Origin: Paenibacillus lutrae
GTDB taxonomy: Bacteria; Bacillota; Bacilli; Paenibacillales; NBRC-103111
Assembly: GCF_009757775.1 (NCBI RefSeq)
Contig: NZ_RHLK01000002.1
Span: 766,333 to 830,332 of the forward strand
Reading direction: 5' to 3'
Length of the DNA stretch: 64,000 bases
The notes under the pieces are model-generated. The model did not search any database, was not told the origin of the DNA, and saw only the letters and a list, made by a program, of their open reading frames with translations. Numbering within the stretch: the stretch's first letter is position 1; each line of letters opens with the position of its first letter. Below are positions 42,026 to 51,132 of this stretch, piece by piece. The position numbers and the translations under genes were made by a program.

Positions 42026-45000
42026 TTGCGTAGACAATCACTGCTGTCCTGTTTGCTTATTCTAACGATGATCGGCAGTCTATTCGGATTCGGAACGGCT
42101 GCCTCTGCCAATGTTCCGGCAGGAACAGGGGCTGGGGCCTTTACGCCGGAGGATTTGGGAGCTCCGGTTCAGCCTGCACAGACGCTTGATATTGTATTCG
42201 GCCAAGAGGACGGGACGAATGTTGCCTATACGACCGTAACGGGGAGCCCGTCCGCAGGTGAATCCGCCGTTTTTAACGTCATTGATTTGGACCAGAATCG
42301 ATTAGTGCGCGAGCTTCCTCTACCGGATGCAGCTAACGCATGGTCCCATGCCATCGACGCGCAGGGACGCGTATTCATTGGAGCAAGCTCCAAGATGTTT
42401 ATGTACGATCCTGCAACCAAGAAAATAACCGATCTGGGCGTTCCAGTGCCCGGTACTTCCTCAATCTGGTCGCTTACAGCAGGGGATGACGGCAATGTGT
42501 ATGGCGGTATTTATTCCAGCACGGTTGGCGGCCGCGTTTTCAAAATCGACGGTCAGACTTTGAAGGTGACGGATCTGCTCGGCAAGCCGGTGGACGACGG
42601 CTCGGCGCCGGGAGATGACGGCAAGACGGAGCAGTATATCCGCTCGATAGCTTTTTATAAAGGGTATTTGTATGCGGGAACGGGCTCTATCAACGGCCGC
42701 GTCTGGAAGATTGATCCGGTGACGAAGTCGGCAGCCTCGCTTGAGCTTCCAGGAGCGCCATCGGACGCTATTTATAAGGGCAAATATAACGAGATGGGCT
42801 TCGTGTACGGGATGAATATTGTGGATCACTATCTGTTTGCATTCTATAACGGCCCGCTGATGATGCAGGTGTACGATCTGGATGCAGAGCAGTGGACGAG
42901 TGCCTCCTTTGATAATATCCGCGGGGTTCAAGCCGTAAGCGGGTATAAGAACGGTAAAGTCTACACGAGTAAAAAAGACGGCCAAATGTGGGAAATCGAT
43001 CTTGCCACCATGACGGAAAAAGCAGCAATGCCGTTCAACGGCAATATCCGCACCAGTGAATGGATGAACCTGCCTAATCATCCGGAATTCACGGCCGGTG
43101 CGATGGTTTCCGTTTCGTTCGACGGTAAAATCGTTCTCTATGATCCGGTTCAGAACAAGAGTAAATCACTGCCTCAGGTAGTCAGGGGCCAAGGAATCAA
43201 TATCCAGGCTCTTGAAACCGGCCCGGACGGCAAAATTTATTTGAGTACGTACATGGGCTCCGAAGGGTCCCGGTTCGATCCGGCTACAGATAAGTTTACG
43301 AACTTCCCGCTCGGGCAGGCGGAAGGAATCGGATATGTAGGCGATACGGTCTACTTCGGCATGTACCCGAAAGCGGATATTGAAGCGTACGATACGAAGA
43401 CACCTCTGCCGACGCAGACTGGCGCTAAGCATGTCTTCAATATCGGCAATCATCAGGACAGACCCTTTATCCTGAGTGAAGGCGCGGGCAAGCTGTACAT
43501 CGGTACGATTTCGGGCTACGGCTCCAACACCGGGGCGATTACGGTGTACGATCCGGAAGCGTCCAAGGCAAGCGGCCAGGCACAATTCGAAGTATTTACC
43601 GATATTGTGGCGGAGCAGAGCATTACAGGCCTTCTGTACAAGGACGGGCTTGTATACGGATCTACCAGCATCAAGGGAGGACTTGGCGGAGAACCGGCGC
43701 CGGGAGCTGCCGCGAAGCTTTTCATATGGGATACGAAAACGAAGAAAGTGATCAAAACGTGGGAACCCGAGGTTCCGAATATCGGCAAATCCACCATGAT
43801 CAGCGGTCTGACATTAGGACAAGACGGAATGATTTGGGCATCTGTGAACGGGATCGTGTTCTCGTTTGATCCCCTTACGCACGAAGTCGTCAAATCGTTG
43901 AATCTCTATCCGGAAGTAAACGGGTACGGCCAATGGCGCCCCATTCACCAGCGCTGGACACAGGACGGACTGCTGCTGACGGATACGGCAGGCAGACTGG
44001 CTGTCATTGATCCGCTGACCATGGCTTATAAGACACTGCTTGATAAAGCGACCCTGTTTACACTGGATTCGCAGGACAGATTGTATGTGGCAAGTGCGAC
44101 CAAGCTCATGCGCTACCCGAAGCCGGAGAAACCGGTAAAAGCGCCGGAATTGATCGTCTCTTACTTGAATGTTCCAAACAGCGGATTCGAGCAAAAGAAC
44201 CCGGATGGCTCCATTCCGGGCTGGACAATTGAAACGCCGCTGGACAACCCTTCTTTATTCTCTGTTTCCACCGAACAGAAGAAGAGCGGAAGCAGCAGTC
44301 TGAAGCTGATTGACAACAGCACAACCGTCTCAAGCTCGGTCTACTCGGATCTTATCCCGGTAGCGGGCGGCAGAGATTATGTGGCAACGGCTCAATTGTT
44401 CCACGGGGAACCTCCGGCTAAGCCGGCAGGCGGCAATTACAGCAGCAGCCGCTCCTCGGCAGCCGTCCGCTATTATGATGCTGCCGGCAAAGAAATTGCA
44501 GGAGCTGGTGTGACCAAGCATGTAGACTCCTCCCCCAAGAAATGGACGCAGGTAGAATTGGCCAGCAAAGCTCCGGCGAATGCCGTAACCATGCGTGTTG
44601 TTCTCTTTGCTTCGGCCTTGTGGGTAACGACAGCGTATTATGACGATGTAACGGTCTATACGAAAATTTACGACAATGAGATTCCGACTCTAACATTGGA
44701 ATCCGATCAATTACATATAGCGGCAGAAGCGGAAGCCGTTATCAAAGCTGCTGCTCCTGTAAACACAGAAATCGTACTGACGCAAGGTTCTAATGTAATC
44801 AGCCGCGCAGCAGGCAAGGGTACGGAGCCTGCTCTCTTTACCCTTCCTGCTGTAAGCGAGGGCAGTCATGAGTACACGGTAACGGCTCACTTGCCCGGAA
44901 CCGGGGAGAAAAGTGTTTCCCGGAACATAACGGTGAGGGCCTATCCTTACACGGGGCTGGAAATTGAAGCAGATCGTATTAAATTGAATATAAACGATAC

Positions 45001-46483
45001 GGTAACGGCTGTTACCTACGCGGTATACGGACCGGTCAAAGTAAATGTATCGGATCAAATTCAGTTAACGGCCGATCCGTCACACCGGGTAACGATAACG
45101 GGCAGCCAGATTACGGCAAAAGAGGCGGGATCGGTACGGCTTAATACGTTGTATGAAGGAAAGCAGGGGACACTGCTGCTGGAAGTAACTTCAGCCGATT
45201 CGGGTGGAGGCACATCTCCGGAACCGCCGGTAACGCCACCGGTAACACCACCAGTAACGCCAGAGCCGCCAGCCACACCTAACCCGGTCGACCCTAACCC
45301 GGTCGACCCTAAGCCGGAAGACTGGAAATCCGAGCAGACGGCCGGCAACCAGACCACGATCAGCGTGAACACAGATACGCTTGAGAAGTGGCTTGCTGAG
45401 CAAGGGAACCTGGACACCCTGGTGCTGGCGGCTGATTCCAAATCCGGTCAGGTACAGGTGAAACTGACAGCAGCAGCAGCGGAGCTTCTTGCGAAGCACA
45501 ACCCGGCTATGACCGTCCGTGTTCAGACCCTGAACGGGACCTTCACTCTGCCGGTAAAAGTCTTGGCTTCCCGCTTGGCGGGAAGCGATTCGAATGCGGC
45601 CACAGTTCACGTGAACAAGCTTACTTCGGATCAGGCAGCACCTTATGTTCAAACTATCGCCGGCTACAATCTGGCAGCTGATCTGGTTGATTACAGAGTC
45701 GAAGCGACCGTTAACGGCCGGACTTCGGTGATCGGTTCGCTGAATGGATATGCCGCCAGAACGATTGCAGTCAAAGAAGGCATCAACCCGGATCATCTCG
45801 TTGCGGTCATCATTGACCCTATAACCGGCAGTATACGGCCGGTGCCCGCTGCCTTCACTTCCTCGGGGGCGAAGCTCTGGTCTATGAGCGGCAGCGGCGT
45901 ATTCACCGTCCTCGAGAACAAGCAGAGCTTCTCTGACGCTGCCGGCCACTGGGCTGCTGCCGACATCGGGAAGCTGGCTTCGAAGCTGATTGTCAACGGG
46001 TTGAGCGACAATGTGTTCGGCACGGAGGCTAAGCTGACGCGCGCGCAGCTGACCGCAATGCTGGTCCGTGCGCTGGGTATCGCCGATCTCGCGGGAAGCT
46101 CATCGGGCTACAGCGATATCGGTGCATCCGCCTGGTACAGCAGCGATGTCAAAGCCGCCGCTCAGGCTGGCCTCATCCAAGGCTATGAGGACGGCACGTT
46201 CCGGCCGGAGCAAGAAATCAACCGGGAAGAAGCCGCTGTTATTATCCGGCGTGCCATTGCATTCACTAAGCAGTCCGCAAGCCGCAATGCGGGGGGACCG
46301 GCTGCTTTTGAAGATGTGCAGACCGTATCGGGCTGGGCACAGGATGCTGTAGCCGAGCTTCAGCAGATCGGTATTCTGAACGGCAAGAACGGCAATGAAT
46401 TCGAGCCCAAAGATGATGTGACTCGCGCAGAAACCGCGGCAATGATCACCCGTTTGCTGAAGTCGATCCAATTCATGAACTAA
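42026..46483 (+). CDS. secreted beta-propeller, CBM and S-layer homology protein
   Basis: The product is 1485 aa from TTG 42026, with AAGGGAGA upstream, giving a signal peptide (LLSCLLILTMIGSLFGFGTAASA). Earlier in-frame starts lack a site. Residues 60-730 are kelch/PQQ-like propeller repeats (DAQGRVFIG, DGKIYLSTY, DGLVYGSTS). Residues 745-920 are a jelly-roll carbohydrate-binding module (NSGFEQKNPDGSIPGW, YYDDVTVY). One or two Ig-like domains and a Pro/Thr/Val spacer (PVTPPVTPPVTPEPPATP) follow. The last 185 residues hold three SLH domains with TRAQLTAMLVRA, NREEAAVIIRRA and TRAETAAMITRL. SLH domains anchor such proteins to pyruvylated wall polymer. A polysaccharide lyase-like or sensing role is possible. 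Confidence 0.88.
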   Translation: MRRQSLLSCLLILTMIGSLFGFGTAASANVPAGTGAGAFTPEDLGAPVQPAQTLDIVFGQEDGTNVAYTTVTGSPSAGESAVFNVIDLDQNRLVRELPLPDAANAWSHAIDAQGRVFIGASSKMFMYDPATKKITDLGVPVPGTSSIWSLTAGDDGNVYGGIYSSTVGGRVFKIDGQTLKVTDLLGKPVDDGSAPGDDGKTEQYIRSIAFYKGYLYAGTGSINGRVWKIDPVTKSAASLELPGAPSDAIYKGKYNEMGFVYGMNIVDHYLFAFYNGPLMMQVYDLDAEQWTSASFDNIRGVQAVSGYKNGKVYTSKKDGQMWEIDLATMTEKAAMPFNGNIRTSEWMNLPNHPEFTAGAMVSVSFDGKIVLYDPVQNKSKSLPQVVRGQGINIQALETGPDGKIYLSTYMGSEGSRFDPATDKFTNFPLGQAEGIGYVGDTVYFGMYPKADIEAYDTKTPLPTQTGAKHVFNIGNHQDRPFILSEGAGKLYIGTISGYGSNTGAITVYDPEASKASGQAQFEVFTDIVAEQSITGLLYKDGLVYGSTSIKGGLGGEPAPGAAAKLFIWDTKTKKVIKTWEPEVPNIGKSTMISGLTLGQDGMIWASVNGIVFSFDPLTHEVVKSLNLYPEVNGYGQWRPIHQRWTQDGLLLTDTAGRLAVIDPLTMAYKTLLDKATLFTLDSQDRLYVASATKLMRYPKPEKPVKAPELIVSYLNVPNSGFEQKNPDGSIPGWTIETPLDNPSLFSVSTEQKKSGSSSLKLIDNSTTVSSSVYSDLIPVAGGRDYVATAQLFHGEPPAKPAGGNYSSSRSSAAVRYYDAAGKEIAGAGVTKHVDSSPKKWTQVELASKAPANAVTMRVVLFASALWVTTAYYDDVTVYTKIYDNEIPTLTLESDQLHIAAEAEAVIKAAAPVNTEIVLTQGSNVISRAAGKGTEPALFTLPAVSEGSHEYTVTAHLPGTGEKSVSRNITVRAYPYTGLEIEADRIKLNINDTVTAVTYAVYGPVKVNVSDQIQLTADPSHRVTITGSQITAKEAGSVRLNTLYEGKQGTLLLEVTSADSGGGTSPEPPVTPPVTPPVTPEPPATPNPVDPNPVDPKPEDWKSEQTAGNQTTISVNTDTLEKWLAEQGNLDTLVLAADSKSGQVQVKLTAAAAELLAKHNPAMTVRVQTLNGTFTLPVKVLASRLAGSDSNAATVHVNKLTSDQAAPYVQTIAGYNLAADLVDYRVEATVNGRTSVIGSLNGYAARTIAVKEGINPDHLVAVIIDPITGSIRPVPAAFTSSGAKLWSMSGSGVFTVLENKQSFSDAAGHWAAADIGKLASKLIVNGLSDNVFGTEAKLTRAQLTAMLVRALGIADLAGSSSGYSDIGASAWYSSDVKAAAQAGLIQGYEDGTFRPEQEINREEAAVIIRRAIAFTKQSASRNAGGPAAFEDVQTVSGWAQDAVAELQQIGILNGKNGNEFEPKDDVTRAETAAMITRLLKSIQFMN

Positions 46484-46520
46484 ATCTTAACTTGCGTTTC
46501 CCTCAAACAGCTCCAAATGA

Positions 46521-46566
46521 AAGGCCTCCTGATCCCGCCTGAGCGGTGAGAGCAGGAGGCCTTATT
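46521..46566. terminator. bidirectional terminator
   Basis: The stem AAGGCCTCCTG/CAGGAGGCCTT has an inner CCGC/GCGG hairpin and ATTTCATTT after it. It separates the SLH gene and the convergent spoVR. Confidence 0.8.
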
Positions 46567-46627
46567 TCATTTGACGGCCCTGAGAGCGGCTGCGGCCAGA
46601 TCATCCGTATCTAAGTATTCGCGACTT

Positions 46628-48061
46628 TCACAGAAATTTCCGGTGATTTTTCTTCCCGTCATAAGAGAACAGCACAGGTTTTTCCTCCACGACGCTCTGC
46701 AAATAGACCGGTTTGTTCCATAGGCGGTATAAGTAAGGCAGTGTTCTCTCCACATACTTCAGGTCCAGCTCCACGCCCTCGTAGGAATGACGAATATAGA
46801 GCTCACCGTTGCGCTGGTAATCGCCATCGAATATTTCCAGATAAGGAAATCCGCCGTTTACCCGGGAATAGACGAGCTGGTCCCGTATGTTTTTCCAGGC
46901 TTTGTCGGTAATTTTCCATTCCGGGCCTTTTTTCTCAAACACATAGAGATCCAGATCTTCAACCAGTTCCTTGGTCATGTAATTGCGGATAAAAGAAGTA
47001 TCGGAGTCGAATTCGCGTACCTCGAACATTTTACTGCGGCCTTCGCCACCCGGCCGGCCGTACTTTTCCCGGTCTTCCTGCGAAGGTTTATCCCAGCGCT
47101 TTTCAATATCCTCGAAGATTTTGAGTCCGAGATAATAAGGGTTGAGCGTATGGGTGGAAGGCTGCACAACCCCCGAATTCAGCTTCGAGTATTCGATGGT
47201 TTCCTCTTCGGTCAGATCCAGTTCCCGCAGGATGCGCTGATGCCAATACGAAGCCCAGCCTTCGTTCATGATCTTCGTCTCCATCTGCGGCCAGAAGTAG
47301 AGCATTTCATCCCGCAGCATCGTCAGAATATCGCGCTGCCACTCTTCCAGATGGGGAGCGTGTTCCTGGATAAAATGAAGAATGTCTTTTTCCGGCCGGT
47401 CCGGAAACCGGCTGTTCTCCCGGCTCTCCTGGTTGTCCAGCGGCTGATTGGGATGCTCGAGGTCCCACAAGTCCTCGTAGCCCGTCCGGGGCTTCCCGTC
47501 TCTGCCCAGATGCCGCCGGTCCTTGTCGGCCTTAGTGTCTTTGCGAACACGATAAGGCTTCGTCAGACTCGGATCGACATGCTCCTGCACAGCCAGCACG
47601 CAGTCAAGGAATTCCTCGACACGGTGAGCCCCGTATTCAATTTCATACTGCCGAACACGCTCGGCGGTAGCGGACATGCTTTCGACCATGTTGCGGTTCG
47701 TCCGTGAGAAGCGTGCATTATTCTTGAAAAAATCGCAGTGCGCCAGAACGTGCGCGACGATCAGCTTATTCTGAATAAGCGAATTGCCGTCCAGCAGGAA
47801 GGCATAGCACGGATCAGAGTTGATAACGAGTTCATAAATTTTGCTGAGGCCAAAATCATACTGGGTCTTCATTTTGTGGAAAGTTTTACCAAAGCTCCAG
47901 TGTGAGAACCGGGTCGGCATGCCGTAAGCGCCGAATGTATAAATAATGTCAGCGGGGCATATTTCGTACCGCATCGGATAGAAGTCGAGTCCGAAGCCTT
48001 CGGCGACTTCCGTAATTTCCGCAATCGCATATTCGAGCTGGCGGATCTCATCAGGGGTCAT
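46628..48061 (-). CDS. spoVR: SpoVR family protein
   Basis: The product is 477 aa from ATG 48061, behind GGGAGG. Family blocks are [64 protein letters not shown] and [15 protein letters not shown]. In B. subtilis SpoVR takes part in spore cortex formation. In other bacteria SpoVR/YcgB is encoded beside PrkA/YeaG and YhbH/YeaH. The ATG overlaps the yhbH stop (ATGA), so the pair is translationally coupled. Confidence 0.96.
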   Translation of the reverse strand: MTPDEIRQLEYAIAEITEVAEGFGLDFYPMRYEICPADIIYTFGAYGMPTRFSHWSFGKTFHKMKTQYDFGLSKIYELVINSDPCYAFLLDGNSLIQNKLIVAHVLAHCDFFKNNARFSRTNRNMVESMSATAERVRQYEIEYGAHRVEEFLDCVLAVQEHVDPSLTKPYRVRKDTKADKDRRHLGRDGKPRTGYEDLWDLEHPNQPLDNQESRENSRFPDRPEKDILHFIQEHAPHLEEWQRDILTMLRDEMLYFWPQMETKIMNEGWASYWHQRILRELDLTEEETIEYSKLNSGVVQPSTHTLNPYYLGLKIFEDIEKRWDKPSQEDREKYGRPGGEGRSKMFEVREFDSDTSFIRNYMTKELVEDLDLYVFEKKGPEWKITDKAWKNIRDQLVYSRVNGGFPYLEIFDGDYQRNGELYIRHSYEGVELDLKYVERTLPYLYRLWNKPVYLQSVVEEKPVLFSYDGKKNHRKFL

Positions 48062-49215
48062 GCCAATTCGCCTCCCTCGGTCCGGGGTGAGAAGAACGAC
48101 CGGAGTGCTTTATACACTTCTGTTTTTTCACGGATAATGTAGTGCATGAATTTGGGATGATGAATATTCCGGTACGCGGACATCAGCGTGCTGCTCCGGT
48201 TGTATTGGTTGACCTCGCCGTATCCGAACATGTTGCTGCGCTCCATAAGCTGGGCAATCAGCTTCACACAGCGCTCATTATCCGAGGTCAAATTATCTCC
48301 GTCCGAGAAGTGGAACGGATAAATATTGTACTGCTCGGGCGGATACCGGCTGTCGATAATATCAAGGGCGGTCTGGTAGGCCGAGGAACAGATCGTCCCG
48401 CCGCTTTCGCCCTTCGTGAAAAACTCTTCTTCCGTGACCTCTCTGGCTTCGGTGTGGTGCGCAATAAAGACGATTTCGACATGCTCATATTTCGTCCGCA
48501 GGAAGCGGGTCATCCAGAAGAAGAAGCTGCGGGCAATGAACTTCTCGAACGATCCCATGGAGCCCGACGTATCCATCATCGCGATGATCAGCGCATTGGA
48601 ATGGGGCTTCTCGACTTCGTTCCACGTCTTGAAACGCAGGTCATCGGGAGAGATGCCGTGGATTCCAGGGTCTCCCTGCGAGGCATTGCGCCTGAGATTC
48701 TCGAGAATGGTGCGCTTCTTATCGATGTTGGACATAATTCCTTTTTTGCGGATATCGTTAAAAAGGACCTCCTTGGCGCTGAAGTTCCGTTTGTCCTTGC
48801 GCTGCAGGAAAGGAAGCTCCAGCTCTTCGAAGAGCATCGCCTGCAGCTCCTCGAACGAGACTTCGGCTTCGTAGTAGTCCTCGCCGGGCTTTTCTCCTGC
48901 CCCTTCGCCCTTGCCGCCTTTGGCGGGCTGGGGATCTACGCCGAGCACATCGCCGACTTCGCTGTCGCCGTCACCCTGACCGACATGTTTGCTTTTCTGA
49001 TAGTTATATCGGAACCTGTACTCATCGAGTGAGCGAATGGGTACCTTCACGACTTGTTTGCCATTCGACAGAATGATGCTCTCATCGGACACGATATCGG
49101 GAAGATTCTGTTTGATGGCATCGCGGACTTTTTCCTGGTGTCTCGTCTGGTCCTGGTAGCCTTTGCGGTGCAGGGACCAGTCCTCCCTGGAGACGATAAA
49201 CGAAGGGTCTGTCAT
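48058..49215 (-). CDS. yhbH: YhbH (DUF444, VWA-like) protein
   Basis: The product is 385 aa from ATG 49215, with CAGGAGG upstream. The longer in-frame start at 49362 crosses the probable promoter. [28 protein letters not shown] opens DUF444. The VWA-like part has a MIDAS motif [20 protein letters not shown] and ends with DGDNL. An acidic, Gly-rich linker (about 88-110) lies between. It works with SpoVR and the PrkA kinase in a conserved three-protein set. A possible sigmaE-like -35 (GCATTTT) and a weak -10 (CATATCCG) lie about 75-90 nt upstream. Confidence 0.94.
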   Translation of the reverse strand: MTDPSFIVSREDWSLHRKGYQDQTRHQEKVRDAIKQNLPDIVSDESIILSNGKQVVKVPIRSLDEYRFRYNYQKSKHVGQGDGDSEVGDVLGVDPQPAKGGKGEGAGEKPGEDYYEAEVSFEELQAMLFEELELPFLQRKDKRNFSAKEVLFNDIRKKGIMSNIDKKRTILENLRRNASQGDPGIHGISPDDLRFKTWNEVEKPHSNALIIAMMDTSGSMGSFEKFIARSFFFWMTRFLRTKYEHVEIVFIAHHTEAREVTEEEFFTKGESGGTICSSAYQTALDIIDSRYPPEQYNIYPFHFSDGDNLTSDNERCVKLIAQLMERSNMFGYGEVNQYNRSSTLMSAYRNIHHPKFMHYIIREKTEVYKALRSFFSPRTEGGELA

Positions 49216-49291
49216 GAGGGGCACCTCCTGTTTGCGTTCGTTGGACGAGCATAAAAAACGCTTGTTACTAAATATATTCAAGGAGAGCTCG

Positions 49292-49306
49292 GATATGTGA
49301 GGGCAA
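49292..49306. repeat. left copy of a 15-bp direct repeat flanking the AT-rich cassette
   Basis: GATATGTGAGGGCAA occurs here and again at 51044-51058 in the same orientation. It falls within the leader of yhbH. The 49216-49539 gap otherwise contains the yhbH promoter region and AT-rich sequence. Confidence 0.85.
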
Positions 49307-49539
49307 GTGTAAAATGCTAGAGCATACAGAATGATGTGCAAATTGGAAAAAGCGTTTTTCACTGAGTAGTACGGACCCTTTGAGATAAATAGTTAGGATT
49401 GGTCGGCGATCTACATCAAGGTTTAAGACTGAAAGTTATATAATCAATCTTAGTAATCTCTAATGTAGAAAATAAGAAGGAAAAATAGGGAAGATGTCGA
49501 AATTTATTGAATGCTATTAATGCAAAGGGGCTAAGTTAT

Positions 49540-50391
49540 TTGAGAAAACACCATTTATATGCAGTTAAGTTAAGTATTAATGAAACCCTTTTTTCTCGTC
49601 CGTTAAAAGAATCGAAGATGCATTTTTTAAGTGCTATAAATACTTCAGGAATCTTTTTGAAAAAGTATAACTCACTTTGGAATTTTATTGATATTGCCAA
49701 AGAGGATATAGCCGGACGGAATATCGTTGCTGGTAGAATATTAAGAGGTAAAGATGAAGGTACAAATGTTGTAGATACAACGGACGTAAAGATAAAGAGG
49801 AATAACGTTGAAAATGTAGCTAGTTGGTCTAACTTTATTTTTGATTTTGCGACCGAAATAGTTATTTTTGAGGAAAGGGTAGGAAAAATATCCAAAAATC
49901 AATTTATCGAAGTTTTTAAGCAAATGATCGAAATAAACGCGCCAGAATTAGGCGAGTTAAAATATGAATTTTTACCTGCCGCAGAAAATCTTAAGGGTGA
50001 ACTGAAAAAATTGAAGGTAATTAACTACGCCCGATTTCAATTAATTCCTGCAAATTGGGATGATGATGATGATTTTAATGAACTCGATAAAGAGCTGAAG
50101 AACCTTGGGACATCAGAAGCAGTGCATGAATATAAAGCGAAGGGAACAGGCCTTAACCCAGACTCGATATTAATTAAAAAGCCAGTCAATATGAGTTTAG
50201 CAGGGTATGGACACTTCGATGTAAGAGGTACTGACAAAGATGGGATGAATAAACAAGTCATTTCTAATCAAGAATTGTTATTTGAGTCTGTTCAATCCGG
50301 TGACGATATAATTGAAGATTTTACAAGAAATTATCTCTCGTTTTTGAAAAAAGCAATCGAGCAACATATAGGAGCATCTAAAAATGAGTAA
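49540..50391 (+). CDS. unknown soluble protein, first gene of the AT-rich cassette
   Basis: The product is 283 aa from TTG 49540, with AAAGGGG 9 nt upstream. The in-frame TTG 49507 has no site. It is soluble and mixed alpha/beta, beginning MRKHHLYAVKLSINETLF. An acidic run (WDDDDDFNELDKELKNL) lies near residue 175. The layout (an N-terminal strand, FIFDFATEIVIFEE, KISKNQFIEVFKQMIE, then the acidic segment) vaguely resembles DUF4747-type proteins, but I cannot confirm it. The gene is far more AT-rich than its neighbours. Its last codons overlap the start of the next gene (ATGAGTAA), so the two are coupled. Confidence 0.75.
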   Translation: MRKHHLYAVKLSINETLFSRPLKESKMHFLSAINTSGIFLKKYNSLWNFIDIAKEDIAGRNIVAGRILRGKDEGTNVVDTTDVKIKRNNVENVASWSNFIFDFATEIVIFEERVGKISKNQFIEVFKQMIEINAPELGELKYEFLPAAENLKGELKKLKVINYARFQLIPANWDDDDDFNELDKELKNLGTSEAVHEYKAKGTGLNPDSILIKKPVNMSLAGYGHFDVRGTDKDGMNKQVISNQELLFESVQSGDDIIEDFTRNYLSFLKKAIEQHIGASKNE

Positions 50392-50983
50392 CGTAAAAAA
50401 TAAGTTTGATTTTTTTGAAATGTTAAAGATTTACGGATATTCAAAACTTTTTTTGTGTAAGGAATTATATATTTCAATTCTCATACCGACTATTTACTTT
50501 TACCTATTGTATTTTATAGATAAAGAGCAAATGCGTAATCTTATTTTAGAAATTTGCAAACTATTATTTGCTGCAGATGCTGCTGTATTAGCCATAGTTA
50601 TATCGGGGTTTGCAATACTACTTTCAGTAAGTGACAGTAACTTTTTGTTTTTTTTGAATAGAAGAAATTTGAATATTAAATTCTTCTTTCCATTTTATTT
50701 ATCAAGCATTTTATGGGCATGGCATGCAATTTTTTCTTTAGATGTATTCTTAATTGCATCAATTAATATAAAAAATGAAATATTTCAAGTGATATTAAAT
50801 TTTATCCTTTATTTATATATAGCCTTTTTTATTTATTGCTTATTAAATACAGTATCTCTAGTCAGAATGATTCTTCGGTTAGGATTTGAAAAAGTAAGAT
50901 TAGATGAAACTTTAGGAAACATTAATTCAAAATTAATAACCTTAACTCATGAACAAGATATTAAAAAGCAAGAAAATGCATAA
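50384..50983 (+). CDS. four-pass membrane protein, second gene of the AT-rich cassette
   Basis: The product is 199 aa from ATG 50384, overlapping the upstream stop by 8 nt. Predicted helices are about 31-46, 60-82, 100-125 and 132-160, with a charged C-terminal tail of about 40 residues (LGFEKVRLDETLGNINSKLI). It contains no enzymatic motif. AT content is extreme, unlike the chromosome around it. A soluble protein plus a multi-pass membrane partner is an arrangement seen in anti-phage systems that act at the membrane, but no homology to a named system is evident. Confidence 0.75.
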   Translation: MSNVKNKFDFFEMLKIYGYSKLFLCKELYISILIPTIYFYLLYFIDKEQMRNLILEICKLLFAADAAVLAIVISGFAILLSVSDSNFLFFLNRRNLNIKFFFPFYLSSILWAWHAIFSLDVFLIASINIKNEIFQVILNFILYLYIAFFIYCLLNTVSLVRMILRLGFEKVRLDETLGNINSKLITLTHEQDIKKQENA

Positions 50984-51043
50984 AAGATTCATTATATTAA
51001 GTTTCTGGCGCAGTAGATTTTTGATATATCTCAATTTGACTCC

Positions 51044-51058
51044 GATATGTGAGGGCAA
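51044..51058. repeat. right copy of the 15-bp direct repeat
   Basis: GATATGTGAGGGCAA, identical to 49292-49306. Just beyond it base composition returns to the regional level. Confidence 0.85.
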
Positions 51059-51072
51059 TCGGGTGCCGGAAG

Positions 51073-51123
51073 AAAAAAGCGCCCGGATAGAGGGGAATGG
51101 CTCCCGTCTGTCCGGACGTTTTT
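51073..51123 (-). terminator. terminator of the polysaccharide deacetylase gene
   Basis: A long imperfect hairpin is built on CCGGA/TCCGG and GGG/CCC pairs. It has an A-run on the left (a T-run on the minus strand) and TTTTT on the right. Confidence 0.7.
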
Positions 51124-51132
51124 GCAGAAGAA

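Noticed and set aside
46787..47707. A 306-aa plus-strand frame across spoVR
   Set aside because: It is the antisense of a clearly recognised SpoVR protein, with no site or family match.
48142..49032. A 296-aa plus-strand frame across yhbH
   Set aside because: It is the antisense of YhbH. The MIDAS motif and coupling to spoVR fix the real frame.
49540..50983. Kiwa-type defence pair (KwaA four-helix protein with KwaB)
   Set aside because: Gene order is reversed and I see no recognisable KwaB (DUF4868) features. Only the general layout is similar.
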